Notes: generated from the sequence alone by a model not told the origin. Positions 51,922-62,840 are shown, numbered from the stretch's first letter. The stretch: 64,000 bases of DNA from Homalodisca vitripennis (GCF_021130785.1 NC_060211.1:20445001-20509000), one strand, 5' to 3'. Made by a program: numbers and translations.

Positions 51922-52161
51922 TACTGGCCGATCTCTGCAAAGGAGTGAAGTGCAAGCATGGGGCAAGATGCGAGGCGGGGGTGTGCATCTGCCCGACCAA
52001 CTGCCCGTCTCTGCCCGAGGAGCCTGTGTGCGCCTCCAACATGAAGACCTACGCCAACGAGTGCGAGATGCAGAAACAAGCTTGTCTCTCGGACCCGCCA
52101 GTCTCTCTCACCGTGGTGTTCTACGGGGACTGCAACGACCGCCTCGGCCCAGGAATGACGA
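51922..52161 (+). CDS. AGRN: agrin exon 7: FS/Kazal domain 6
   Basis: The acceptor 'tggtgtttcag' and donor A|gtgaga give phase 1-1. The exon encodes LADLCKGVKCKHGARC, CICPTNC, the core PVCASNMKTYANEC, QAC and a final GDC, then a short tail (NDRLGPGMT) that joins the linker in exon 8. The Kazal core has ASNM in place of GSDG, which is unusual among these domains. All ten cysteines are present. Confidence 0.93.
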
Positions 52162-52169
52162 GTGAGAGC

Positions 52170-52816
52170 AGTTCTATTTTAGTATTATCCTCTACATTTT
52201 AACAACACTTTAGTATTATTCTCTACGTTTTAACAACATTTTAGTATTATTCTCTACGTTTTAACAACATTTTAGTATTATTCTCTACGTTTTAACAACA
52301 TTTTAGTATTATTCTCTACGTTTTAACAAAACTTTAGTATTATTATCTACGTTTTAACAGCATTTTAGTATTATTCTCTACGTTTTAACAACATTTTTAG
52401 TATTATTCTCTAAGTTTTAACAACATTTTAGTATTATTCTCTACGTTTTAACAACATTTTAGTATTATTCTCTACGTTTTTAACAACATTTTAGTATTAA
52501 TCTCTACGTTTTAACAACACTTTTGTATTATTCTCTACGTTTTAACACAGAGCAAAACAACATAAAAATAATTAATAATGTAATTTTTATGTGTATTTGA
52601 TTTTAGTATTAATCTCTACGTTTTAACAACATTTTAGTATTATTCTCTACGTTTTAACAACATTTTAGTATTATTCTCTACGTTTTAACAAAACTTTTGT
52701 GTTATTCTCTACGTTTTAACAAAACTTTTGTGTTATTCTCTACGTTTTAACAACATTTTAGTATTATTCTCTACGTTTTAACAACACTTTAGTATTGTTC
52801 TCTACGTTTTAACAAC
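52170..52816. repeat. 31-bp minisatellite, about 19 units, in intron 7
   Basis: Units of 31 bp read 'ttttagtattattctctacg' plus 'ttttaacaaca'. One unrelated insert of about 50 bases interrupts the array near 52550-52600. The array begins within about 10 bases of the exon 7 donor. Flanking units are more diverged. Confidence 0.95.
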
Positions 52817-53222
52817 GTTTTTATAGCCTTTTTAGGGTAATATCTCTTTTTGTACTTTACCATCAGGTTCATTTTCTCGTAACTAAGAACTGATTAAAGA
52901 ACAAGTTCAAATAACAACAATTGATCTTACATCCCTACATCCAAACGTTCACTGGCCACCTTGGTATACCGATGATTTATTCCAATATGGCGGCTGTTGG
53001 ATTTGTTTAATTCATAGTTTCAGAATTGCTTGAACCATTTTCCTGAAGTACTACTATATTCCAACCTTAATAATACCTCATGAAAAATAAACAGTGATGA
53101 AAATTTCTTAGTTTACTTCTACTTCTTTCTAAGTTCTTTCTTTACTCTTCTTATACGTACTTGCATGCTATGTTATAACTGGCAATCGGTGGTGGGTTAC
53201 TAACAATACTAACATTCCCCAG
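52817..53222. other. intron 7, remainder
   Basis: No feature is seen before the exon 8 acceptor. Confidence 0.4.
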
Positions 53223-53501
53223 CCACCCCACTAACACCTGGAGCCATTCCCCAGCCCTCACCGAAAGCCACAGAGGTGCCACGGGAGGCGTGCTCCGATA
53301 TCCGATGTGACTTCGAAGCCACCTGTGAGCTCGGAGTTGATGGGTTCCCCAGGTGCTCCTGTCTGTTTGACTGTTCAGGAGAGCCCTTGAGCCACATCTG
53401 TGGCTCCGACCTCCGCATCTACCCATCCATGTGTGCCATGAAGATGGAGGCGTGTCAGCGCCAGGAGGAGCTTAGGTTAAGGCCCCTAGACCTGTGCCAA
53501 G
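53223..53501 (+). CDS. AGRN: agrin exon 8: Thr/Pro linker and FS/Kazal domain 7
   Basis: The acceptor 'acattccccag' and donor G|gtttgt give phase 1-1. The first 20 or so residues (TTPLTPGAIPQPSPKATEV) form a Thr/Pro-rich linker likely to be O-glycosylated. Then comes a ten-cysteine FS domain: ACSDIRCDFEATC, CSCLFDC, HICGSDLRIYPSMC, EAC and a final DLC. A second AG at 53254 would change the phase, so the upstream acceptor is preferred. Confidence 0.9.
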
Positions 53502-53671
53502 GTTTGTTCATGGTTTTTCGAGCAGAACGGTTTCTGCTTGGCTTGTACACACTGCATAGAGAGCATGATGACCAGGCAATGGACAAGTGGAATGATTTCA
53601 TAAGTTGCTTCCACAAACTTAAAAAATTCTCTGTTCAATCACTGTTGTACGTCAGAGCTTAACATCATTAA

Positions 53672-54718
53672 CCCTTTGAGTGCCACGCACTTTGAAGGGG
53701 TAGTGCTGTCAGTGCCAAGCATTTATGACAGGTCACTTCTACCAGTGCCAAGCATTTTTGATGAGTGTGTAGTGTTCTGCCAAATAACTTATTAATAGAT
53801 TACCATACAGTGAATTTTGGTTTTATTATGTAGGGGATAAAACAAACAGGCTATAACTTATAATATGTATGTCAATGATAAAAGCTATTCTAAATGTTTT
53901 AATGCGAAAAACAATACAAGAAAAAACATTTTTTATGTTTACATACAACAAATGTAATTTTATGATTACATTTATTTGGATGGATCTTTTTTATTGTTCC
54001 TTATATACATAGACATAAACATGTCAAATTTCAAAAAAGTTAGTATTTTGAGTTTTGATTATTTTTTTACACTTGGTATTTGTATAGTGTTTCAAGAAAT
54101 AATTCATAACTTTTCAAAAATTATTGGTGTGATTTTAATCTATTATGTGTGGAAAAGTAGGCTAAAACTCACAACATTTACTTAAATCTATTGATATTTG
54201 TAATTTTAAAAAACACATACAACAAACATTGATTTTTTTACATTGTGACATAGAAAAATTTTTATCTTAATACATTTGTATGCACATTTTTATTGTTCCC
54301 AAAGTGAATAGGAACAAACATTAACAAAGTTTAAAAAGTCTGTATCTGTAATACTTAATTCACTTTAATTATAAATATCAGTACCATGTTGAAAATCTAT
54401 ACTTCACATAAAGGTTGTCTATCATTTGGCAAATGACTTTTACCAGCTCTAACAAATCAAATCAAGATAGGTACTATATTATTATTTAATTTATTAAAAC
54501 AACCAAATTTATTAATTTAATTAATTTAATTTATTAAATTTATTTAATATATTTATTATATATTATATTTAATTTTTTTTATATATATAATAGTACTAAG
54601 TACAATACTATGTGTCAATATTTAGAAACAGAATAATAAATATTCTAAAAGTCGATCTAGTGGTAACTTTTCGGAAATACCGGCAGGCCAATTCCACCAG
54701 CTCTTGGCAGTCAAAGGG
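53672..54718. mobile_element. non-autonomous piggyBac-like element, TTAA-flanked
   Basis: The left end 'ccctttgagtgcca' and right end 'tggcagtcaaaggg' are inverted (13 of 14 bases). They are flanked on both sides by TTAA (53668-53671 and 54719-54722). The TTAA target and CCC start are hallmarks of piggyBac. Subterminal 'gtgccaagcattt' repeats occur at the left. The 1,047-bp interior has no transposase frame. It lies in agrin intron 8. Confidence 0.85.
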
Positions 54719-54722
54719 TTAA

Positions 54723-54961
54723 TCATTTGAATTAATTATAACCACCGATACTCTGCTTCTTAAATTTAAAATATGTTAGGCATTTTATTATTTTGATCTT
54801 TTCTTTGTATATGAAGAATTACTTGTATTAATGAACAGCTCATTTGGCATTTTCAAGCTTAAGGCATCTCCCAAATTTTCTATGATGATCACGAATGTAT
54901 CTGATAAATATGGTATTTAAGAGCAATACTTCCTTCTTGATGCTAAGGAATGGTTGTCCAG
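54723..54961. other. end of intron 8
   Basis: The exon 9 acceptor 'gttgtccag' lies at its end. Another AG at 54947 would give the wrong phase. Confidence 0.5.
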
Positions 54962-55114
54962 GTATGGAGGTCAAACCCTGTAATGGTGAGCCCCCTGTGG
55001 TGGATCCTCTGACAGAACAGGAGCTTGACTGTGGCAGTGGACCCAAGAGGCAGGATTGTCCATCAGACAGTTACTGCCATCAGACCCCTCAGTTTGCCAG
55101 ATGTTGCCGGAAAG
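54962..55114 (+). CDS. AGRN: agrin exon 9: Cys-rich module, part 1
   Basis: The acceptor at 54960-54961 and donor G|gtatca give phase 1-1. The product begins MEVKPCNGEPPVVDP, then LDCGSG, DCPSDSYC and FARCC: six cysteines in a pattern unlike FS or LE. With exon 10 it forms the Cys-rich segment that, in agrins, links the FS array to the LE pair. I know no separate function for it. Confidence 0.87.
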
Positions 55115-56207
55115 GTATCAAACATTTTTATCATTCTTATTGTATAATTTACTGCTGTATTAAAAAAACTGCTAGCTCTCCAACTATTTGCATTGCCAAA
55201 TGAAGCAAGTAAAGAATCGTGTCATTAATCATTTTATATTTTCAATTAAAACTATATAAATTGCTATAACAGTGGAATCTTGTAATATATGTTATAACAG
55301 TTTACTAATACTATATAACAGTGAAACCTTGTCAGATATGTTATAACAGCCTACTAATCCTATATAACAGTGAAATTGTGTTAGATATATTATAACAGTC
55401 TACTAATACAAAATAACAGTGAAATCTTGTTAGATATGTTATAACAGTCTACTAATACTATATAACAGTGAAACCTTGTCAGATATGTTATAACAGCCTA
55501 CTAATACTATATAACAGTGAAACCTTGTCAGATATGTTATAACAGCCTACTAATACTATATAACAGTGAAATTTTGTTAGATATGTTATAACAGTCTACT
55601 AATACTATATAACAGTGAAACCTTGTCAGATATGTTATAACAGCCTACTAATCCTATATAACAGTGAAATTGTGTTAGATATGTTATAACAGTCTACTAA
55701 TACAAAATAACAGTGAAATCTTGTTAGATATGTTATAACAGTCTACTAATACTATATAACAGTGAAACCTTGTCAGATATGTTATAACAGCCTACTAATA
55801 CTATATAACAGTGAAATTTTGTTAGATATGTTATAACAGTCTACTAATACAAAATAATAGTGAAATCTTGTTAGATATGTTATAACAGTCTACTAATAGG
55901 TACTACATAACACTGAAACTAATTTTAACATAAGCTTCAATTAAATGTGATGCCAGATATGGTTGAACAATTGTATACAAGTGCTGAAATCTTGTTTTCC
56001 TCATTTTGGAATATATATAATACAATCTCGTAGTTATTGACGATCTAAACTGTTGTCTCATTAATAAAAGTTTTTATCAAAAAAGAAAAGTTTGCTTGTC
56101 TGTTAACTTGCAAAAGCGCTTTTGCGATTGTATTTTGGTCTGGAAGTCGATAAACTTTCACAACTTATACAACTTTTACTGAGCTTAACCTCTTTAATTT
56201 GTCTCAG
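55115..56207. repeat. intron 9 with a 49-bp minisatellite (about 55262-55900)
   Basis: About 13 units of roughly 49 bp carry 'tataacagtgaaaccttgtc' and 'agatatgttataacagtcta'. Some units are shorter where 'actatataac' is replaced by 'acaaaataac'. Two sub-variants ('aaaccttgtcag' and 'aaatcttgttag') alternate in blocks. The rest of the intron has no feature. Confidence 0.92.
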
Positions 56208-56330
56208 AAACTGGAGTATACCTCAGGAGTTGCCAGGACTCTTGGTTTGGTTGTTGTCCTGATGACAAGACTCCAGCACAAGGTCCAGATAATGCTGGCT
56301 GCCCCTCCTTGTGTGGTTGTAACAAAATCG
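56208..56330 (+). CDS. AGRN: agrin exon 10: Cys-rich module, part 2, and start of LE domain 1
   Basis: The acceptor 'tttgtctcag' and donor G|gtaagt give phase 1-1 and 40 full codons. The product TGVYLRSCQDSWFGCCPD, then GCPSLCGCNKI, is strongly agrin-like. The final CGC provides the first two cysteines of LE domain 1, completed in exon 11. Minus-strand and other-frame readings here are shadows. Confidence 0.9.
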
Positions 56331-56519
56331 GTAAGTCATTTAGAATACAATTTGGAAGAACATTTTTATCCTCTTCTTTAAACAATGGTCTAAATTCATT
56401 GAGAAACCTAATACTATTTCACTTTTTTGATGTTCTCTTTAATTTTTATGAATGCTATCTCAACAAAGTTTATTAATGTACCAACACAATGGTGTATCAG
56501 TCAAAACTCTGTTGTCCAG

Positions 56520-56657
56520 GATCATACTCAGAGACCTGTGAGCCCAACACGGAGCAGTGTCGCTGCAAGCCTGGGGTTGGTGGGCTCAAGTGTGATCGCT
56601 GCGAGCCTGGCTATTGGGGTCTCCCCAAAATCACCAGTGGTCACCAGGGATGCTTAC
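56520..56657 (+). CDS. AGRN: agrin exon 11: LE domain 1
   Basis: The acceptor 'tgttgtccag' and donor C|gtatgt give phase 1-1. The exon encodes [20 protein letters not shown], then [11 protein letters not shown] and a final GC. With CGC from exon 10 it gives the eight cysteines of a laminin-type EGF domain. The introns on both sides are short (189 and 110 bp). Confidence 0.93.
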
Positions 56658-56767
56658 GTATGTACTGCTTGCTACTGTTAATGTGTTCTACTTCTAAATC
56701 AATTTTCCTTTTGACTGAATTTTATATTCAAGATTAGACCCCTAATATACCATGGCTACCGTTTCAG

Positions 56768-56914
56768 CCTGTGGCTGTTCCACGATGGGCTCTGTACGCG
56801 AGGACTGTGAACAGATGACAGGTCGCTGTGTCTGCAAGCCAGGAGTTCAAGGTCACAAGTGTGATGCCTGCTCTGACCCTGCACAGCTGCTGGGACACAA
56901 TGGCTGTGTTGCGG
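56768..56914 (+). CDS. AGRN: agrin exon 12: LE domain 2
   Basis: The acceptor 'ccgtttcag' and donor G|gtaaga give phase 1-1. The exon encodes CGCSTMGSVREDCEQMTGRC, then CKPGVQGHKCDAC and a final GC: eight cysteines of a second LE domain directly after the first. Its CEQMTG and CKPGV segments are typical of agrin. Confidence 0.93.
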
Positions 56915-56964
56915 GTAAGACCTCACTCAGTACAATGTACTGTAACAAATCTTTTTTGCAAAGT

Positions 56965-57414
56965 ACAACCAATAGTTGCCATTTGCTCATTTCCGGAGGA
57001 CAATGTTATTCCCAGGAAAAGTAAATTTAAGTTAACGATTCTCCGAATAGAGTCTGTGAAGGAAGTTACACATTTTTCAATTTTTCAAGTCTTTGTTTGA
57101 TTACTGGGTATTTTTTACCATTATTTTAATACAAAATTAGAAAAATTAAGAAAATAATCGTTTTTTTACTGCTTGAAATAACTTTATATAAATATTATTT
57201 GCTTTTAACTGTTGAAAGTAATGTTCACCGGTTCTTTGTACAACTTTAGAAGTCTGTCTTAGATAATCCATTCCACTCATGAAATGACTACAAATCTTAA
57301 GATTTTATTTTTTTAAGGTTAAGGTGTTAATGATATGTAAGAAATTATTGGAAGTGAAACTGTATGCTTACTAACAATGACAATTTTCCTGACACTCAAA
57401 AATCAAGAATTTTA
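56965..57414. other. intron 12 with a repeat fragment
   Basis: The sequence 'gctcatttccggaggacaat' at about 56985-57004 matches, in opposite orientation, LINE 3' region sequence at about 61362-61382. The rest shows no feature. Confidence 0.45.
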
Positions 57415-57889
57415 TTGTTATTGACAAGAATCAAGAATCAAGATCTTTATTAGTTTTTAAACACAGCACACATATGCAATTATGCAACTTTACATTGAAT
57501 AGTCAAAGTCAACTTATTTTTCTAATTTACACAAACTTAATTGATTTTAATATTGAAAATTAAAAAAGCAAAAATCAGTAGTTATAGCACAATGAGAACT
57601 ATTACAAATAAATATAAAGAATAGTTAATTTAGGTCAATTAATTTGATCATTTATAAATATAAAGTTTAAAATATACTTAAAAATAAATAAGATATACAA
57701 TTATTATTAAAAATGAACAATTTGAAAATATGTAATTTAAAATATGCTTTAATACATACTAAATAGAACAGTATAGAGTAATGGGTTTTCTTAAACAACT
57801 TAGTCACAATAGTCAAGAGCTAAAATTGTACATCAAAATTGCAAGTCAAAAAATTCATTATTGTATTATAAAATGGGTTTTAAATAAGC

Positions 57890-57959
<70 letters not shown>

Positions 57960-58230
57960 GTTTGAAGAGTCTAAGACTAACATATTTTGCACTATCAGGT
58001 AGCCTACTAATAAAAATAAATACAGTTTAGTTTGAAAGAGGTGCCAGTTTTAGCCATTCTGTGAGGAAGTATATTAAGTTTAACTCCACCTCTTGTATTA
58101 TACTGGTGAATATCATTTCTAGTTAGAAAATTCTGTAAATTTGTTTTGGTATATAGTAGTACTTGAAAAACATACAAATTTACATTGCAAGATACATGTA
58201 GTATATTGTTACTTATTTCAGATAGAATGA
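57415..58230 (-). mobile_element. LINE 3' part split by a (TA)n expansion, minus strand
   Basis: On the minus strand (about 58200 to 58025) the frame reads NDIHQYNTRGGVKLNILPHR, then MAKTGTSF. After a gap come RLPDSAKYVSLRLFKHN (about 58005-57965) and, beyond a pure (TA)n of about 64 bases (57893-57956), YNNEFFDLQF. This is the C-terminus of a Jockey/CR1-type reverse transcriptase. A 3' tail with repeated 'caagaatcaaga' units (plus-strand reading) ends it near 57415-57440. The microsatellite interrupts the former coding region. Confidence 0.8.
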
Positions 58231-58321
58231 GTAAAAACTAGAAGTATAGAAACAGTACTGAGACTTTTTAACAGAAATAATGGTATAATTATCTTCCTAT
58301 TAAATCTTCGCGTGTTTGCAG

Positions 58322-58464
58322 CTGACTCTGGTGAGATGGCGACAGGTCTGCCCTCATCGTGTGGGGAACTGACGTGTTTTGTGGGAGCCGTGTGTGAGGA
58401 GAGCGGTGGGCAGGCTCGCTGTGTCTGCACAATGACCTGTCCCCAGGAGTCAGACCTACCTCAG
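58322..58464 (+). CDS. AGRN: agrin exon 13: N-terminal half of FS domain 8
   Basis: The acceptor 'cgtgtttgcag' and donor CAG|gtatgg give phase 1 in and phase 0 out. The exon starts ADSGEMATGLPSS; the Ser-Gly with acidic neighbours (DSGE) is a possible glycosaminoglycan attachment site. Then SCGELTCFVGAVC and CVCTMTC give six cysteines. The split before the Kazal core matches that between exons 5 and 6. Confidence 0.9.
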
Positions 58465-59021
58465 GTATGGTATTCTCACCCATGGTCAGCACCAAGAAGG
58501 CAAAACCAAAAACTCTTCCAACATCACAAATGTCTTTGCCCTCTGAAAAATTCTCATAACCTTCTAAAAATTGAAATCTTTGAGTTAAATAATATGTAAT
58601 TAATTTTATAAGAATCACTTCTGAATTCTTAGTATTTTAGTCTTTTCATTAAAATGTAGTATTTTACTGTGTCAAATTCTTTCAAGTAATCAAACACCCT
58701 TAAAGCAAATAACTGTTCCAACTTCAATACTTGAAATATAATTTGAATTCAAACATTTTATTGTGTCAGTTGCCCTGTTATTTGTTTTTAATCAACTTCA
58801 AAGTTTTCATAAACATTGTAAATTTTATTAAAAATTACAGTTTTAAATGATTTTGAAATAGCAGTAAAAATTGACATGGGTTGATAATTTGTATAAATAT
58901 TTTCACAAATTTTTAATAGGTACTGGAACAGTTTTTACTTGTTTTTGAAAAAATTGAGTATATTGCTGTGTAAACTCACATCTTAACACCTACTCTGTAA
59001 TGAACTATCCTTGCTCTGCAG
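58465..59021. other. intron 13
   Basis: AT-rich, 557 bases, no feature seen. Confidence 0.5.
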
Positions 59022-59130
59022 ATGGTTTGCGGAAGTGATGGTCAAACATTTGGATCAGAATGTCAGCTGAAACTTTATGCATGTCGGTACCAAAAGGACA
59101 TTTCCGTTCAGGCCATAGGAGCTTGTACAG
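59022..59130 (+). CDS. AGRN: agrin exon 14: Kazal half of FS domain 8
   Basis: The acceptor 'cttgctctgcag' and donor G|gtaagt bound 109 bases (phase 0 to 1). The product [17 protein letters not shown] and a final GAC completes the FS domain begun in exon 13. The exon is too short to be flagged by a 60-codon frame scan, but the core and splice sites are clear. Confidence 0.92.
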
Positions 59131-59429
59131 GTAAGTTAACATATTTTATTTGATGATCTTAAGTCTTAAGTGGCTTTTTATCTTAAGTTATGATAATATA
59201 TGTTGGTTTCTAACAAGTATAGACTAATAAAGTGATTTTGCTTTTACTCTCATAATTAAGATTATAAGAGATTTTAAATAAATGTATACTAACATATGCA
59301 ACTGTAAGGAAAGATACTATAATATAGTATATATTATATAATTAGTTTCACATAAAACAATACAGTACACTATATATAACTTTCCTTTTTGAGTTAATAC
59401 CAGTATCAAAAGTTGGGTACCTATCAAAA

Positions 59430-59730
59430 ATATAAAAAAATAAATAGATAATGAAATCTGTGAATTCATTATCTGAATCATTGCACATACTGGCAGTAAG
59501 GTTGCAAACCTGTACAGAATTCTCAGTCTACCCAGAGCTTTCTGAACAATGTTTGTGACATGTTCAAGTATGTTAATATCATTGGCCTACATGATGCCAA
59601 GAGTTTTACTTTGTCACTCTCATGCCACTATCAGAAAGGGTATACAGAACTTCCTGTTATGTTGCATGCATTACTGAGGCCTTTTCTATATTGAATCTTG
59701 GCATTGCTAACCTTGACATCGCTTGTAAGT
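59430..59730 (-). mobile_element. LINE RT internal remnant, minus strand
   Basis: On the minus strand (about 59595 to 59445) the frame reads NDINILEHVTNIVQKALGRL, then RILYRFATLLPVC. This matches the region of Jockey/CR1-type reverse transcriptases just before the C-terminal 'YNTR' tail. The fragment reaches almost to the exon 15 acceptor. Confidence 0.65.
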
Positions 59731-59750
59731 GGATGTTTGTCATGTATCAG

Positions 59751-59939
59751 AGGACATGCTGGCGGGTACGGAGTGGCCCCTGAGACACTGGACATCTGGA
59801 GCCAGGTACACAGAGCCTGAGGATGTCAGTTCTCCACTCTCCAAGTCCACGAGACACCTGCTCATGCCAGAGCCGAGACAATACTACAACCGCCACGGTC
59901 AAGAGATCAACCACTTCATAACACCAGGCAAGAATAGAG
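59751..59939 (+). CDS. AGRN: agrin exon 15: linker toward the SEA region
   Basis: The donor is G|gtaact (59940). Two acceptors keep phase 1: AG at 59749-59750 with a better pyrimidine tract (chosen), and AG at 59728-59729. The product begins EDMLAGTEWPLRHWTSG, then carries Ser/Thr and acidic residues (YTEPEDVSSPLSKS) and ends QEINHFITPGKNR. It has no cysteine. In agrins the last FS domain is followed by a Ser/Thr-rich stretch before the SEA domain, which fits. TSG near acidic residues could be another sugar attachment site. The domain is less certain than the others because no motif defines it. Confidence 0.65.
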
Positions 59940-61136
59940 GTAACTTTCTGTGTTCGTAATCCTGTTCTTGTGCATGACTTCACTTATTCTATGACTTCCA
60001 TAACAAAGTTAAGTACGAAACTAAAGTAAATCTTTTACTACATTAAGTATTTAAATATTAAAAAATTTCTCTGCCTTTTCAAACTCAGTAATATTACTTT
60101 AAAAAGATATTTTACAGTATAATTAATTAACAAAGCTAGTGGTTTGTAAAACCATTATTATAAATGTTTTGTATAATGACTCATATTATATTAAGTAATT
60201 ATATATTTATTAATTGCGATAAATTTACCTTATTAAGTAAATTAAACTGTATTCTAGTAAATACAAAAAATTAAATCATAATTCACCCAAATATAGAAAC
60301 GTTTTACAACTATTGTTAAATTTATTTTGGCATGAGAAAAAAATAGTTTGCCACAACATCTTAACAATTGGGTACCTACTTAATGTTTACTTTTATCAAT
60401 ACTGTACACAATTTTAATTGAACGAAAATTAATACACTTATTAATGTTATGACATGGCTTTCTTTGGGAGAAGAAGAGCAAAACGATGGGGAAGAGGGAA
60501 TTCTCTATTGGATTTTATCCTTGAAAAAAAAAAATAGTGTGAGGGAGAAGTAGAGGCAGAATGTCCCTTATCCAACTACAGTAGCTCCTCCCCATTGTCT
60601 AGACTACCAATTTTATAGCTTTCAAAAATCATTTTTTATATTTCTCTGTTCTTCATATATATATATATATATTTGTTTGTAAAAGATTGATTCACAAAAA
60701 GAACTTGCTCAGATGGGACTGGGGAATCATGATCATATTTGCTGGCCAAGCATGCTTACATTGCACCCTCTGGCCTTTACTTTTTATCATTTAACTACTC
60801 TTTTTGTCATGAATTTAATTACAACTGAAGTGTATTTTAGCTTGTGAGGTTATGTAAGTATTCCATGATATAATTATTGTGTTTACGACACTGTTATTTA
60901 TGTGATACTTTTAATGCATGCAACACAAAGTAGTTTATTTGTGTATTAACAGTACTCAGACTTTTTCTATTTCATACTAATATATGGCATCTCAATTTAT
61001 TTTATAGTAATAATAATGGAAAGGAATGTACTTCTACAGTGGTTCATTAGTTCTAATCAGAACCGTAAATAAAACATAACATGGAACAATTGAATTCGCA
61101 AATAAATGTTGGGTAAATATTCTATCCCACTTGAAA
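59940..61136. other. intron 15, first part
   Basis: AT-rich with a short (TA)n at about 60656-60671. No further exon is seen. Confidence 0.45.
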
Positions 61137-62115
61137 ATGAATGAATGAATGAATTAATGAATGAATGAATGAATTGATTTTATTTCCCAAATATATGTAC
61201 AATATTACAATACAATCTGTACAATTAACTTCTAAATTTTTACAATACAGAACGAAGTTTGAAATGTGAACAAAGAATATGAAATAATCATCATAGAATA
61301 AACATCATAAAATAAACATCATAAAATAAACATCATAAAAATAACATCATGTATAAAAACATTGTCCTCGGGAAATGAGCCTGCATGGGCTATGATGCCT
61401 GTGCGCAGACTCGAGTTGCTCACACGCCTTAAGAAATAACGGACTGGATATAATTTAAAAAAAAAAATGAATATAAATATAGTACAAAATAATACACCAT
61501 TGCACACCACACACATACATACACACACACATACATAAATACATATATATGCATGCACATACACATGCGAATATGCAATAAATATATTAAAAGGAAAAAG
61601 CCGCTTAATTTTGATTTTTACCTGTTTTAAAGCATTGAATATTATTAATTTTAAAACATATACATATTAGCAACAATGGTAATTAAGCAGGGTCACCGCA
61701 GATTATAATAGGTTAGTGATAATGAATGATGATGAGATAGGAGTGGTGGCTGTTTACATGTCAAACTGCCCGCCCGTAGTTCGTAGACAGCACTGCCTCG
61801 GCCTCCTCAATAGACAATGATAATAACCACTGGTTAACTTTCCTTTTAAAAATAATTGAAGAAATTTCATTGAAAAAACTAAAATTTGGAAACTGTTTAC
61901 TCATATTTATAAAAAGCACGTGAGCTAGATAGTATGAGTTGGTGTTAGAATAAGATTTAGTTAATTGCAGTGGTAGAATTCCTGTTGATCTAGAATAAGG
62001 TGTATTAGGGGTGTGTTGAGTTCTTACAAATAAATCATCTAAATTGTTATACATATGTATTAAAAGATATTTTATAAAAAGTTGTCTTATTGTAAACATT
62101 TTAGTTTCTTGAAAT
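61137..62115 (-). mobile_element. LINE 3' part with (TTCA)n tail, minus strand
   Basis: The minus-strand frame 62099-61761 reads like the RT C-terminal tail: TQHTPNTPYSRSTGILPLQL near 62015, then FNEISSIIFKRKVNQWLLSL. The 3' region follows, with an A-rich part and 'ataaaatcaattcattcatt' repeats that end it at 61137-61175. An (AC)n-like stretch lies at about 61505-61530. This is the structure of a 5'-truncated Jockey/CR1-type LINE. Confidence 0.75.
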
Positions 62116-62464
62116 AAAATGGATGTTGAAAACCTATGACATTTTTTAAAAGCTAAAATAATCCGATGACATTTGAGGTGATGTTACCATATCACTCATG
62201 ATCACCACCTGTTTCCATATGATGTGGCTATGGTCATATACTGTCTACTGGATTTACAGTTCATCTACTTACCATATTAATGAGATTAAATGCACTTATA
62301 TTTGTTTACAGGAACAACTGATTTTTGTTGTATTGCAATATATGTTGAATCAATTTTCTGTATATAATTTGGCAATAGCATTGGGAACAGGATGTAGAGA
62401 GGGGAATTCAGGTGCATTAGCCACCTTTGGACTATTTTTATGTGGGATTTTTCTGTTCTCTTAG

Positions 62465-62840
62465 GACAAGCTTAGAAAATTGCACCTGGTCCTATAAGGA
62501 CTTTTGCGCTGCTTCCAGAGTGACAGGATATTCTGGATGGGTAATATTGGGGGTAGGAGCTGCATCCTGTCGAGATTCATGACGAAAGATTTAGGGTCCT
62601 TATCTCAAGTCATGTCCCCTTGGAAGAAGAGGAAGCCAGCTCTGAACCAGCTTCTCCAGTCAAAGCAGACAGGGGTGACACACCCTTATATCTAGGCTGG
62701 CAAGAATCTTTGAATCTTAGGGAACAAACTCTACCAACTCCAACAGTCATCTGCCGCAGTAGACTAGACCTATCGAATTACCCTTGTGCCCCAGAATCTC
62801 AACATTTTCTTTTAGTGTTGTGCCCCCCTGGACATCCATA
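62465..62840 (+). other. GC-richer patch with coding-like frame, unrecognised
   Basis: A plus-strand frame (62620-62841) reads protein-like, with an acidic start (EEEEASSEPASPVKADRG) and a Cys/Pro-rich end. A second frame overlaps it. I see no domain, and splice signals that would join it to agrin exon 15 in phase are not obvious. It could be a retroelement ORF1 piece or an unrecognised exon. Confidence 0.25.

Noticed and set aside
61500..61564. Cys/Val-rich minus-strand frame near 61319-61564
   Set aside because: It is a translation of an (AC)n-like stretch.
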